Shown here piece after piece: positions 25,702-33,944 of a stretch of 64,000 bases of DNA; the first letter of the stretch is position 1, and every line of letters begins with the position of its first letter. This DNA is from Bacillota bacterium. GTDB lineage: Bacteria > Bacillota > Clostridia > Acetivibrionales > DTU013. The notes under the pieces were generated by a model. The model worked only from the letters and a program-made list of their open reading frames with translations, was not told where the DNA came from and did not search any database. The translations under genes were made by a program, and so were the position numbers. Location of the stretch: positions 124,001 to 188,000 of the forward strand of contig JAFABI010000065.1 of the NCBI GenBank assembly GCA_023426125.1, read 5' to 3'.

Positions 25702-27321
25702 TCATCTTTCCCTATCCCCCGAAGTATCATCATCATCCTTTGCGGGGCCCGGCCTTAATCTGAATTCCTGCCGCTGCGGATCATGCCAGCCGATGGTCCT
25801 GGGCCTGGTAAGCATCATCCATAGCGGCGCCCTGATAAAAACGTCCTTTGTGTCCCTGGCGGTAAGGGGAACCAGCGGTGACATGTAAGGAGTCCCGAAA
25901 GACCTTAAAGAGGCCCCATGGACTAAAACTCCCAACAATCCGATCGCAACTCCATATTCCCCCATAACCGCAGCCAATAAAAGAAAAATAAACCGGAGGA
26001 TCGCTCCGGCATCCGTATGTGCCGATACTACAAAACTGGAAACAGCCGTTATGGCTACCACAATCACCATGGGTGCTCCGATAAATCCGGCGGATACGGC
26101 AGCCTCGCCAATTACCAGTGCCCCGACAATACTGACAGCCTGGCCTACAGGGCGGGGCAGGCGGACTCCGGCTTCCCTGAGAATTTCGAAGGTTACCATC
26201 ATAATTCCCGCTTCCAGCGCTGCCGGGAAAGGTATTCCTTCATGAGCGGCAACCATGGTGAATAGAAGCGGTGTCGGAATCAGTTCCTGGTGGAAGGTTG
26301 TCAATGCCACATAGGTTGCCGGGCCAAGAGTGCTTATAATAAAAGCTACGAATCTTAAAATCCGGATCATGCTTGCAAAATAAGGCCGGGAATAGTAGTC
26401 CTCCGAGCTTTGGAACCCCTCTATGAAAACCATGGGGACGGTAAGCACAAAGGGCGTGCCGTCAACCAGGATGGCTGCCCGTCCTTCCAGCAGTTTTGCA
26501 GCGACGGCGTCGGGCTTTTCACTGTTGGCGACAGTTGAGAAGATGGAAAAGGGGGCATCTTCAATAAATTGTTCGATATAGCCCGATTCCAGTATTGCAT
26601 CGGTGTTGATCCTGTTCAGCCTGCGCTTGATTTCTCCGATAAGCAGCGGATTAACTACGCCTTTTAAATAGGCTATGTTAACGCTGGTTTTTGTACGTTT
26701 GCCTATTTTCATCGCTTCCAACACAAGATCATGGTTTTTGATTTTACGCCGCAGCAAGGCCGTATTGGTTCGCAAGGTCTCAGAAAAGCCTTCCCGGGGA
26801 CCCCTCACAACAGATTCGGTTTTCGATTCTTCCACCCCTCGGCTTTCCCACCCTCTGGAACTAATTACCAGAGCCTCTCCGGAACCATCCATTAAAAAAA
26901 CAGTGTCTCCCGACAGACAACCATCCACCACTTCCTCGACAAAAGCAATCTGTTCCACATTCCCTACGGAAAGCATGGTTGTCCTTACAATATCAATATT
27001 TGCCGATTCCTTTCCCTCTTCACGGCAAATTAACCGGCTGTCGTACATCAACGGCTTTATGATGCTTTCATTAATCACAGACTTGTCCGTCATGCCGTCG
27101 ATAAAGATAAGTGCACCATTGACCTGCCCCTTATATCCAAAAGAAAATTCACGGATAACTACGTCGCTGCTGATACCCAAAAGGCGTCTCAACGTATCCA
27201 GGTTTTTTCCTAGCTCCTGGGAAAGCTTTGTCTGGGACGGTTCCCGGGCATTGTCCTCTTTATTTGGATGTATACACTGCATCCGCCAAAAACGTAATTT
27301 TTTAAATAGATAACTAAACAT
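25702..27321 (-). CDS. Spore germination protein, GerA family
   Basis: 539-residue first gene of the germinant-receptor operon. The N-terminal ~300 residues are hydrophilic (SSDVVIREFSFG, GDTVFLMDGSGEALVISSRG) and the C-terminal ~220 hold about five membrane helices, ending in a basic tail. The LLEGRAAILVDGTPFVLTVP and PTPLLFTMVAAHEGIPFPA stretches are family signatures. Forms the receptor with GerB and GerC in the spore inner membrane. A forespore sigma-G-like promoter (TGTATG, 17-18 bases, ATACAATA) may lie at about 27350-27385; this is tentative. Confidence 0.95.
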   Translation of the reverse strand: MFSYLFKKLRFWRMQCIHPNKEDNAREPSQTKLSQELGKNLDTLRRLLGISSDVVIREFSFGYKGQVNGALIFIDGMTDKSVINESIIKPLMYDSRLICREEGKESANIDIVRTTMLSVGNVEQIAFVEEVVDGCLSGDTVFLMDGSGEALVISSRGWESRGVEESKTESVVRGPREGFSETLRTNTALLRRKIKNHDLVLEAMKIGKRTKTSVNIAYLKGVVNPLLIGEIKRRLNRINTDAILESGYIEQFIEDAPFSIFSTVANSEKPDAVAAKLLEGRAAILVDGTPFVLTVPMVFIEGFQSSEDYYSRPYFASMIRILRFVAFIISTLGPATYVALTTFHQELIPTPLLFTMVAAHEGIPFPAALEAGIMMVTFEILREAGVRLPRPVGQAVSIVGALVIGEAAVSAGFIGAPMVIVVAITAVSSFVVSAHTDAGAILRFIFLLLAAVMGEYGVAIGLLGVLVHGASLRSFGTPYMSPLVPLTARDTKDVFIRAPLWMMLTRPRTIGWHDPQRQEFRLRPGPAKDDDDTSGDRER

Positions 27322-27431
27322 CGTTTTAATATGTCTCCAATGATGCCATATTTCATTATTGTATCTTTAACTGCAATGAAACATACATGAATGCACCGGT
27401 ATTATTGAATACCTGCAGTTTATGAAAAGTA

Positions 27432-27455
27432 TAGGGACGCGCATTGCGCGTCCGC
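27432..27455 (+). repeat. Palindromic repeat family A, copy 6 (GCGC core)
   Basis: TAGGGAC, GCGCATTGCGC, GTCCGC. The upstream flank TATGAAAAGTATA also precedes the decayed copy near 17848, so the repeat unit is longer than the palindrome. Confidence 0.75.
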
Positions 27456-27496
27456 AGAAATGCTATCTATGGAGGAAGTATTAGCGAACTGGTTTA

Positions 27497-28837
27497 TTAT
27501 CCCATTCCGGACACAGAGGAACCGTCCCCCTGTGCTCTGTGATCCCCGCTCACCTCATACTTTGAAGGGCTCTTAAGTGCAAACAGCACTACGCATGCCG
27601 CAAGGACAAAGGAAATCAGGTACATCAACTGGAACCTGCTGTACTGGAAAACGGCGTTTTGAAGCACTGGAAGCCTGCTCATAATGAAACTCCCAATCAC
27701 AGGGCTGACAAGCATGCTTAAACCCATTACCGCCCCGAACCAGCCTTCATAGACCGTCCTGTTGTTTTCCGGCATCAATTCATAGCGATGATTGAATATG
27801 GCAACGTTGAAGCCGCTGTACCCAATACCGGAAAAAATGGGCGCCAGATAGAGGAGAAAATAGGTATCGCTTTTCAGGAAGCCATAAACCAGGAATTCTA
27901 TAATTGCAATCAAGCCGGTTATCTTAAATACATACATCAGGCCTTTCCTGCCTTCCAGCCTGTTCCACAGCCCTGTGCACAAAATCATAAAGACATATGC
28001 GATGACATTAATGATGGAGATAAACTTGTAATCAAATTTTAAATACCGGATCAGGTAAAGAGGCGTGAAAGAGGAGGAAATTGTCAGGCTTGAATAAAAC
28101 AGAAAAATAAACAAAAGGAAGCTTCGATAGCTTTTTCTGGCAAATGGCTCAAAAAACAGCGCCGGATTAAACCGGCTATTTTTCGTAACCGTATTCACCC
28201 GTTCCTTGATGTTGAAAAGAATAAACGCATCGGCAAGGGACAGGGCCATGCTGGTAAGGAAAACGATAAGAAAGCCGGTATACGACTTGCCCGACCAGTC
28301 CAGAACAAAGCCCATGACAATGGTAAATAAAGTAAAGGATATCCTGAGCCAGAAAACCCTTCGGTATACAAATTCATTCCTCACTTCTCTTATGGGAAAG
28401 CACCCCATCATCCAGACACTTGAACCGACGGCATATACTCCCCAAAGGACGTTGCCCACAATCACCATGGCGGTTAAAATTCCAAGTGTAGCAGGGCTTT
28501 TTCCGAAAACCAGCGGCAGAAAGATAGAGGAGCAGACCAGCAGCCTCGAGGCAATCAGCAGCACCAGAAGCAATTTTTTCCTCCGCTCCATCCTCTCAAA
28601 AATCAGAAATGAAAAAAGGGCCGCAACCGACGCCCAGGTAAGAGAATTGTTCAACAGTCCCACAAGGAAGTCCGAGCCCTCAAGAAAAACGATGTAGCCT
28701 GAAAGAAAAATACCTGCGGTCAACACCAGGGCTGCATTTATAAGAATACCGTCAATGATAAATAAAAGCCTTGTCTTCTTATCTTCATCCTTTAGTACGC
28801 CGCTTATTTGATTTGTCCACCTCACTGTGTCAATCAC
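27497..28837 (-). CDS. MFS transporter with a repeat-encoded C-terminus
   Basis: 446 residues with about 12 hydrophobic helices; the FERMERRKKLLL loop fits an MFS loop 2-3. Substrate unknown. The last ~15 codons (GDHRAQGDGSSVSGMG) are read from a GGGGGACGGTTCCTC-type dispersed repeat, so the natural C-terminus has been replaced or extended by repeat DNA. The start is uncertain: GTG at 28837 has only a poor ribosome-binding site, and a GTG four codons later is possible. No partner gene is obvious. Confidence 0.82.
   Translation of the reverse strand: MIDTVRWTNQISGVLKDEDKKTRLLFIIDGILINAALVLTAGIFLSGYIVFLEGSDFLVGLLNNSLTWASVAALFSFLIFERMERRKKLLLVLLIASRLLVCSSIFLPLVFGKSPATLGILTAMVIVGNVLWGVYAVGSSVWMMGCFPIREVRNEFVYRRVFWLRISFTLFTIVMGFVLDWSGKSYTGFLIVFLTSMALSLADAFILFNIKERVNTVTKNSRFNPALFFEPFARKSYRSFLLFIFLFYSSLTISSSFTPLYLIRYLKFDYKFISIINVIAYVFMILCTGLWNRLEGRKGLMYVFKITGLIAIIEFLVYGFLKSDTYFLLYLAPIFSGIGYSGFNVAIFNHRYELMPENNRTVYEGWFGAVMGLSMLVSPVIGSFIMSRLPVLQNAVFQYSRFQLMYLISFVLAACVVLFALKSPSKYEVSGDHRAQGDGSSVSGMG
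27503..27540. repeat. GGGGACGGTTCC-type repeat inside the MFS stop region (family D)
   Basis: CCGGACACAGAGG, AACCGTCCCCC, TGTGCTCTG on the plus strand. Related GGGGAC repeats lie near 17955, 31038 and 32495-32586. Confidence 0.6.
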
Positions 28838-28905
28838 CCCATAAACGTATGAAACATGAATAAATCCAGTATAGCATCATGGAGAGCAGCCCACAAGAAA
28901 ATTTT

Positions 28906-29976
28906 TCATAAACGGGATTTAATACATTCACCTCTGCATTCCCGTGCAGTTTCAATCATTGCCAGATACCCGGCAGCAGGAACATAGTCGGGAATGGAAT
29001 TTCCGGACCCAAGGGCAAAACCGCCCTTTCCATGGGCGCAGTAAGCGGCGACCTCTTTGACGATTGCCTTGATTTCCTGTTCGCTCTTCCTGCATAAGTG
29101 ATCGGTATCGACTCCGCCGAAATTCCCGATACGGCTGCCGTAATTGTCCACCCATACCGAAAAAGGCGCAATTTGGTCTTCGTTGGAATGCTTCGCATCA
29201 ATTTTAGCAATATTTATAATATCGTCCATCACGTCAAAAATCTTACCGCAGGAATGCAGCAGGAACGGCTTGTTATATGAGTGTACCAGCTCTATGATCC
29301 TGGCATATTGAGGTATGACATTAGCCCTGATATCCTCTGCAGGAATCAATGTATTACTTTTAAAGCCCAGGTCATCTCCGAATCTGCATACGCAGTAGGT
29401 ATCTCCATATCTTTTCAGGAACTCGCTCCATATCTTATAGATCATCTCCCCTACGGTTCTAAACAGATCCCGGTACAGTTCAGGGTCATCAATGGAAATA
29501 TAGCAAAGATCGGTATAGCCCACGACATCCTGGACACATTCAAATACGCCGTTGCCAACCCCTCCTATCGCCTTCATACCTTGCGGCATAACCTCCGCCA
29601 TCAGTTCAAAATCCTCGGCATACAGCTTGAAGTACAGGGAAGGTATTTCATCCCAGGGGTATTTTTCGAAATCCTCCCGGCTTTTTATGACCCCGGGCTT
29701 ATGCTGTCCAAGCGCTCCGCTTCCCGGCATCGCAGGGCCGATACAGCGTTCCAGCGTCACTGTGTCATACCCCATTAATTTGTAGAAGTCGTTGTAGATC
29801 CTGAAAAACTCCCGTTTATCGTCCCTGTTTCCCTGATAAAGGTCCCTGAACTTTTTGTTCATGATGTCTTCCATGACCCTTTCGGAAATGCCATGCTCAT
29901 ATAAAGGCATCCTTTTGGCTTCTTTGTTCCCGGCCGCCATTAAAATATTATTATAATCGGGTATAAACTCTCTCAT
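28906..29976 (-). CDS. URO-D family protein (MtaA/MtbA-like methyltransferase superfamily)
   Basis: About 356 residues. The length and the FGDDLGFKSNTLIPAEDI, KPFLLHSCGKI and SIPDYVP segments fit the uroporphyrinogen-decarboxylase superfamily, subgroup of corrinoid or substrate methyltransferases rather than heme-pathway HemE. MtaA/MtbA enzymes bind zinc through H-x-C and a distal Cys; here HSCG is kept, but the distal position reads GSGNS without Cys. It lies 100 bases downstream of an AraC regulator on the same strand. ATG 29976 is preferred over 29994 because of a spaced GGGG. Substrate unknown. Confidence 0.82.
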   Translation of the reverse strand: MREFIPDYNNILMAAGNKEAKRMPLYEHGISERVMEDIMNKKFRDLYQGNRDDKREFFRIYNDFYKLMGYDTVTLERCIGPAMPGSGALGQHKPGVIKSREDFEKYPWDEIPSLYFKLYAEDFELMAEVMPQGMKAIGGVGNGVFECVQDVVGYTDLCYISIDDPELYRDLFRTVGEMIYKIWSEFLKRYGDTYCVCRFGDDLGFKSNTLIPAEDIRANVIPQYARIIELVHSYNKPFLLHSCGKIFDVMDDIINIAKIDAKHSNEDQIAPFSVWVDNYGSRIGNFGGVDTDHLCRKSEQEIKAIVKEVAAYCAHGKGGFALGSGNSIPDYVPAAGYLAMIETARECRGECIKSRL

Positions 29977-30076
29977 CGCAATGCCCCATTCCACCGGTCT
30001 GCGCCGGCATAAAATTTAATATACATACTATTTCATATTAATTTATAAGAGCGATAAAATATACCCCGATTTCTGC

Positions 30077-30952
30077 TCACTTCTTTGCAGTTTTTGTCTT
30101 TTTGATATTTCCGGGAGAATAGCCCCTCACCCGTTTAAAAACCCTGTTAAAGCTGGACACATTGCAGAATCCTGCCTCATAGGCCGCTTGAGATATATTG
30201 GCATTTCCGGATAAAATTAATTTCTCCACTTCACAGATTCTGACATAATCAATGTATTCCTTAAAGGTCCTGCCGGTAATTTTTTTGAAATACCTGGAGA
30301 AATAAGAATAGCTTAAGTTCAGCATATCCGCCGCCTTTTGCAGATTGATCGGACTGCTGTAATTCTTTTCGATATACTTGAATAAGACATCCAGCTTTTT
30401 TATTCCTTCATCTCCGGCGGCATTGCTGTAATTCCCGATAATTCCGTTTCGTATCAGACTTGCAATCAACTGGTAAATGTATCCCTTGATGTATATTTCA
30501 TACCCTGGCCTTTTCTCGTCAAATTCCTTATAGAGCCCCATCATGAGGTTATAGAGCGCTTCCGAGCTTATCGACGTATCCGTTAAGTGGTGAATGCCTT
30601 CGCTTCTGTAATTGAGAAAGGAAAGGATATATTTTGACTCAAAGGTTTTGGGATAGACACTGTCGACAATCACGGGCAGGAATTTGATCACCAGGATTCT
30701 GGTTTCTCCTTCCGGTTCACAATAGGTGCTGTGTATATCGCCTTCATTGAGTATCACCAGATCATTTTTCCCGGCCCTGAAATACTTGTTGTTTATTTGA
30801 TGCTCCGCAGTGCCCTCCAGCATGTAAAGGATCTCATAGCATTCATGCCAGTGGGGATCGGAAATGACTCTCTCATTCCGGCTGTCACGTATGAAAATAT
30901 CTACCGGGAATTCCTGATCCCGGTTAACCAAATCTTCTTTAAACGGCTTCAT
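30077..30952 (-). CDS. AraC family transcriptional regulator
   Basis: 291 residues: a cupin sensor (WHECYEILYMLEGTAEHQINNKYFRAGKNDLVILNEGDIHS) and a C-terminal double HTH (LQKAADMLNLSYSYFSRYFKKITG, ISQAAYEAGFCNVSSFNRVFKRVRG). It precedes the URO-D gene on the same strand and may regulate it, perhaps as one transcript. The start follows AGGTG. Confidence 0.92.
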   Translation of the reverse strand: MKPFKEDLVNRDQEFPVDIFIRDSRNERVISDPHWHECYEILYMLEGTAEHQINNKYFRAGKNDLVILNEGDIHSTYCEPEGETRILVIKFLPVIVDSVYPKTFESKYILSFLNYRSEGIHHLTDTSISSEALYNLMMGLYKEFDEKRPGYEIYIKGYIYQLIASLIRNGIIGNYSNAAGDEGIKKLDVLFKYIEKNYSSPINLQKAADMLNLSYSYFSRYFKKITGRTFKEYIDYVRICEVEKLILSGNANISQAAYEAGFCNVSSFNRVFKRVRGYSPGNIKKTKTAKK

Positions 30953-31080
30953 CTTTGCACCTGGCCATTATGCTTTTTGTACTTTGATTGTACCATGAAA
31001 AGGCCGTTGTCTCCACCCAAAAATATGCCAGTGTGTCAGGGGACGAAACTTTTTGTTTACCGGCAGTTACATAGGTGTTC

Positions 31081-31106
31081 TGTAGGGGCGCGCATTGCGC
31101 GTCCGC
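31081..31106 (+). repeat. Palindromic repeat family A, copy 7 (GCGC core)
   Basis: TGTAGGGG arm, GCGCATTGCGC, GTCCGC. The upstream GTTCTGTAGGGG is identical to copy 11. A GGGGAC-type repeat (GTGTCAGGGGACGAA) lies at about 31034. Confidence 0.8.
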
Positions 31107-31199
31107 CTGAATGCTGTCCATGAAACAAACGTCATTTGGCAAAGAATCATCCCCTGCCGCAAAAGGACTTATACAGGCCCGCGTTAGTTCTTCCATCCA

Positions 31200-31227
31200 G
31201 GGCGGACGGCCAATGGCCGCCCCCACA
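31200..31227 (-). repeat. Palindromic repeat family A, copy 8 (GGCC core)
   Basis: GGGCGGAC, GGCCAATGGCC, GCCCCCACA; inverted relative to copy 7, 94 bases away. The interval 30953-31307 contains these two copies and no gene. Confidence 0.75.
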
Positions 31228-31307
31228 GGATGCAGTTGAGCTGGCATTCTTCGAAAATGATGCTTTTTTAGTGGTTTCGGACGGTTCTCTGTCCCTGCCG
31301 CATTTCC

Positions 31308-32360
31308 TTACCAATGGATGATGGTTGCATCAGACTCGACGATCGTTATTTCATAGCCTTCGGGATTGATGGTGAAGTCTTCGGATGTGCCGGCAATATA
31401 TATTTTCACATATACCGCCTTATCCATGAAATCCTCACGCTGTACCGTTTCTTCGTATCCACTCGTTTCCCGGGGCTCCAAAAAAGTACTTGACGATTCC
31501 GCTTTAAAAACCTTGTCTGCCGACCATCTGTACAGTACTTTCCTGTCCGCATCCAATAATTCGAAGTCGTATCTTTGCCCCGAGCTATGGTTTATAAAAA
31601 ACGCATTCTCTGTCTTGTTGGCTATTGTCAGGTACATATAGATGCTGTCGCTTCTCAACACAGCCAGAGGAGTGATCTGTACCTTTTCTCCCGGCTTCAG
31701 GCTTTGCAGCAAATTCTTGAGCCTGTAGACGACTGCTGCCGCTTCAGCCCTGGTAGCGCTGCTTTTCGGCAGAAACCTGCTGTAGCCCGCCCCGTTCACC
31801 AGTTTAAAAACCTGAGCTTTTACGAAATCATCCGTATACGCCGGGTTGATATCCGCTGCGTCTGCAAAAGGCTCCGGATAGATCTGAATCATCGCGTAAT
31901 CTCCACCTGTCATGTACTCAAGAGAATTGATGACAAAATGGATCATGTCGTCCCTGGCTAGCGCCTTGTCCGGTTCGAAGCTAACCTTGTAATCGATGAT
32001 CCCTGCGGCAGCAAGGCGATAGAGAGCGTATACCACCGTATCTTCGCTTTTCACATCATTATAGATTTCACTGATGTCGGGCTTAATGTACGGAGTCTTT
32101 GTATATAGCGCCCTATGCAGCAGCAGTGCAAACTCTCTCCTTGTGATAGGTTTATCGGGTTCAAATTTGTTATCCTTGTCGGCAAAGATACTTCTACTTT
32201 CACCGGCAACTTTGTTAATAGCTTCCCTGGCCCAATGTCTGGAGGTATCAGAATATTCGTCCGTGACGCTCTCCTCTGCACCGGTCTGTGCCAATGCAGG
32301 GATCGTTCCTGCAAAGATCATGACAACTGTCAATATGAATGCCCATGCTTTTTTCTTCAT
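31308..32360 (-). CDS. SLH-domain surface protein with BsuPI domain (paralog 1)
   Basis: 350-residue exported protein. A signal peptide (KKKAWAFILTVVMIFAGTIPALAQ) is followed by three SLH-type modules (HWAREAINKV..., AGIIDYKVSFEPDKALARDDM, GYSRFLPKSSATRAEAA), which anchor proteins to the wall, and a C-terminal BsuPI-type beta domain (residues ~230-345; NHSSGQRYDFELLDADRKVLYRWSADK). BsuPI domains were first described in an intracellular proteinase inhibitor. ATG 32360 lies nine bases from GAGGAG; the frame further upstream has no ribosome-binding site. The next gene upstream is a tandem paralog. Confidence 0.88.
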   Translation of the reverse strand: MKKKAWAFILTVVMIFAGTIPALAQTGAEESVTDEYSDTSRHWAREAINKVAGESRSIFADKDNKFEPDKPITRREFALLLHRALYTKTPYIKPDISEIYNDVKSEDTVVYALYRLAAAGIIDYKVSFEPDKALARDDMIHFVINSLEYMTGGDYAMIQIYPEPFADAADINPAYTDDFVKAQVFKLVNGAGYSRFLPKSSATRAEAAAVVYRLKNLLQSLKPGEKVQITPLAVLRSDSIYMYLTIANKTENAFFINHSSGQRYDFELLDADRKVLYRWSADKVFKAESSSTFLEPRETSGYEETVQREDFMDKAVYVKIYIAGTSEDFTINPEGYEITIVESDATIIHW

Positions 32361-32494
32361 CGTTGCTTTCTCCTCGTTCACCGTTTTACTGCACACCGGA
32401 CAGATGTATATTTCTATCCATATAAAAATAGACTGCCATCTTTTGTATTAAGTTCCTTATTTTTATACGAGAGATAATGACGGTTCTTATGTGC

Positions 32495-32586
32495 ATGTCA
32501 AGGGGACAGGTACGTTGACATCACGTTGTCACTGTACCTGTCCCCCTGACATGTCCCCGTTGTCACTGTACCTGTCCCCTTGACAT
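32495..32586. repeat. Cluster of three 28-bp GGGGACAGGTAC repeats (family D)
   Basis: One copy at 32495-32521 (TGTCAAGGGGACAGGTAC...TGACA) and two inverted copies at 32525-32552 and 32559-32586 (TGTACCTGTCCCC). Each copy has TGTCA/TGACA ends. They lie between the two SLH paralogs. Confidence 0.8.
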
Positions 32587-32630
32587 ACTTGACATATTGT
32601 CCCTTTGATACTGTCGCCGGGCCTTTTTAT

Positions 32631-32656
32631 GCGGACGCGCAATGCGCGCCGCTACA
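32631..32656 (-). repeat. Palindromic repeat family A, copy 9 (GCGC core)
   Basis: GCGGAC, GCGCAATGCGC, GCCGCTACA. It lies just downstream of the SLH paralog 2 stop codon. Confidence 0.75.
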
Positions 32657-32661
32657 TTCAT

Positions 32662-33693
32662 CTATTCCGCTCTATTGATCCTTATTTCATAGCCGTCGGG
32701 ATTAATCTCAAAGTCCTTGGATTCACCGACAACATACGCTTTCATATATGCCGCCTTATCAATGAAATCCTCACCCTGAATCACGTCGCTGAATTCTACG
32801 GATTCCCCCGGTTCCAGAACAGTACTTCCCAATACCGTTATGAATGACTTATCCGCCGACCATCTGTACAGAGCATTCCTATCCGCATCCAGCAATTCGA
32901 AATCGTACCTCTGTCCCGAGCTGTGGTTTATGGTAACCGTGTTCTTCGTGTTATTAGCTATTCTCATCTTTAATTTGACGCTATCGCTTCCTATCTCTAT
33001 GGCAGGATAAACCTGTACCTCTTCATTCACCGTCAAGCTTTCCAGCAAGCCCTGCAGCCTGTAGACAAGGGATGCCGCCTCGGCTCTTGTAGCGCTGTTC
33101 TTCGGCAGGAACATCCTGTTGCCTGTTCCATTGACCAGCTTAAGAACCTGGGCTTTTACGAAGTCCTCCTTGTATGCCGGATTGATATCGGCATCGTCTG
33201 CAAAGGGCTCCGGATATATCATGATCATGGCATAATTCCCATTGGTCATATACTCAAGAGCATTGGTAATAAAATGGACCATATCCTCCCTGGACAGCGT
33301 TTCCTCCGGTTTGAAGCTGACCTTGTAATCGATGATATTGGCGCTAACAAGGTCATAAAGCGGGGATGCCACCGTATCTTCGTTTTTTACATCATCATAG
33401 ATTTCAGTGATGTCGGGCGCCTTGAAATACATAATTTTAATCCCGAGAGCCTTATGGAGCATCAATGCGAACTCACTCCTTGTTATTGGCCTGCCGGGTA
33501 AAAATTTTCCATCCGTTCCGGTAAAAATGCTTTCATCTGCAACACCGTTAATTGCTTCCCTGGCCCAATGGCCCGATATGTCGCCATACTTGTCCCCGGC
33601 CGCCTCACTGCCTGCATTCCCCTGGGCGAATACGGGCATACCCGTGATAGTCATAACAGCAGCCAAAATAAATATAAATATTGTTTTCCTCAT
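32662..33693 (-). CDS. SLH-domain surface protein with BsuPI domain (paralog 2)
   Basis: 343 residues, clearly homologous to the neighbour at 31308 over the whole length: signal peptide (FIFILAAVMTITGMPVFAQ), three SLH-type modules and a BsuPI-type C-terminal domain with the same NHSSGQRYDFELLDADR stretch. The upstream regions also match (ATATAAAAATAGACTGCCAT at about 32421 and 33759), so gene and control region were duplicated together. The signal peptide and SLH modules place it outside the membrane, on the wall. Likely roles are inhibition of a surface protease or binding; neither is shown. Confidence 0.88.
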   Translation of the reverse strand: MRKTIFIFILAAVMTITGMPVFAQGNAGSEAAGDKYGDISGHWAREAINGVADESIFTGTDGKFLPGRPITRSEFALMLHKALGIKIMYFKAPDITEIYDDVKNEDTVASPLYDLVSANIIDYKVSFKPEETLSREDMVHFITNALEYMTNGNYAMIMIYPEPFADDADINPAYKEDFVKAQVLKLVNGTGNRMFLPKNSATRAEAASLVYRLQGLLESLTVNEEVQVYPAIEIGSDSVKLKMRIANNTKNTVTINHSSGQRYDFELLDADRNALYRWSADKSFITVLGSTVLEPGESVEFSDVIQGEDFIDKAAYMKAYVVGESKDFEINPDGYEIRINRAE

Positions 33694-33854
33694 AATAAAT
33701 CCCTCTCTTTCCGTTATTTTTGGATCCTGCCTTTTGAACAGATTCTAAATTTCCGTCCATATAAAAATAGACTGCCATCTTTTTAAATTGTTCCTTATTT
33801 CCATATTACATTCAAATTACATTATGGTTAAGAGTCAATTTCAGGTGCAGTAAA

Positions 33855-33883
33855 TTGATCCATTTTGTTGTATTATGTAAATA
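33855..33883 (+). promoter_or_regulatory. Possible promoter of the amidase gene
   Basis: TTGATC (33855-33860), 17 bases, TAAATA (33878-33883). Confidence 0.4.
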
Positions 33884-33944
33884 CCGGCAAAAAAATCTGC
33901 ACCCGGACATAGGATAAATTTGTTTAAACGGAGCGTACGTACAT

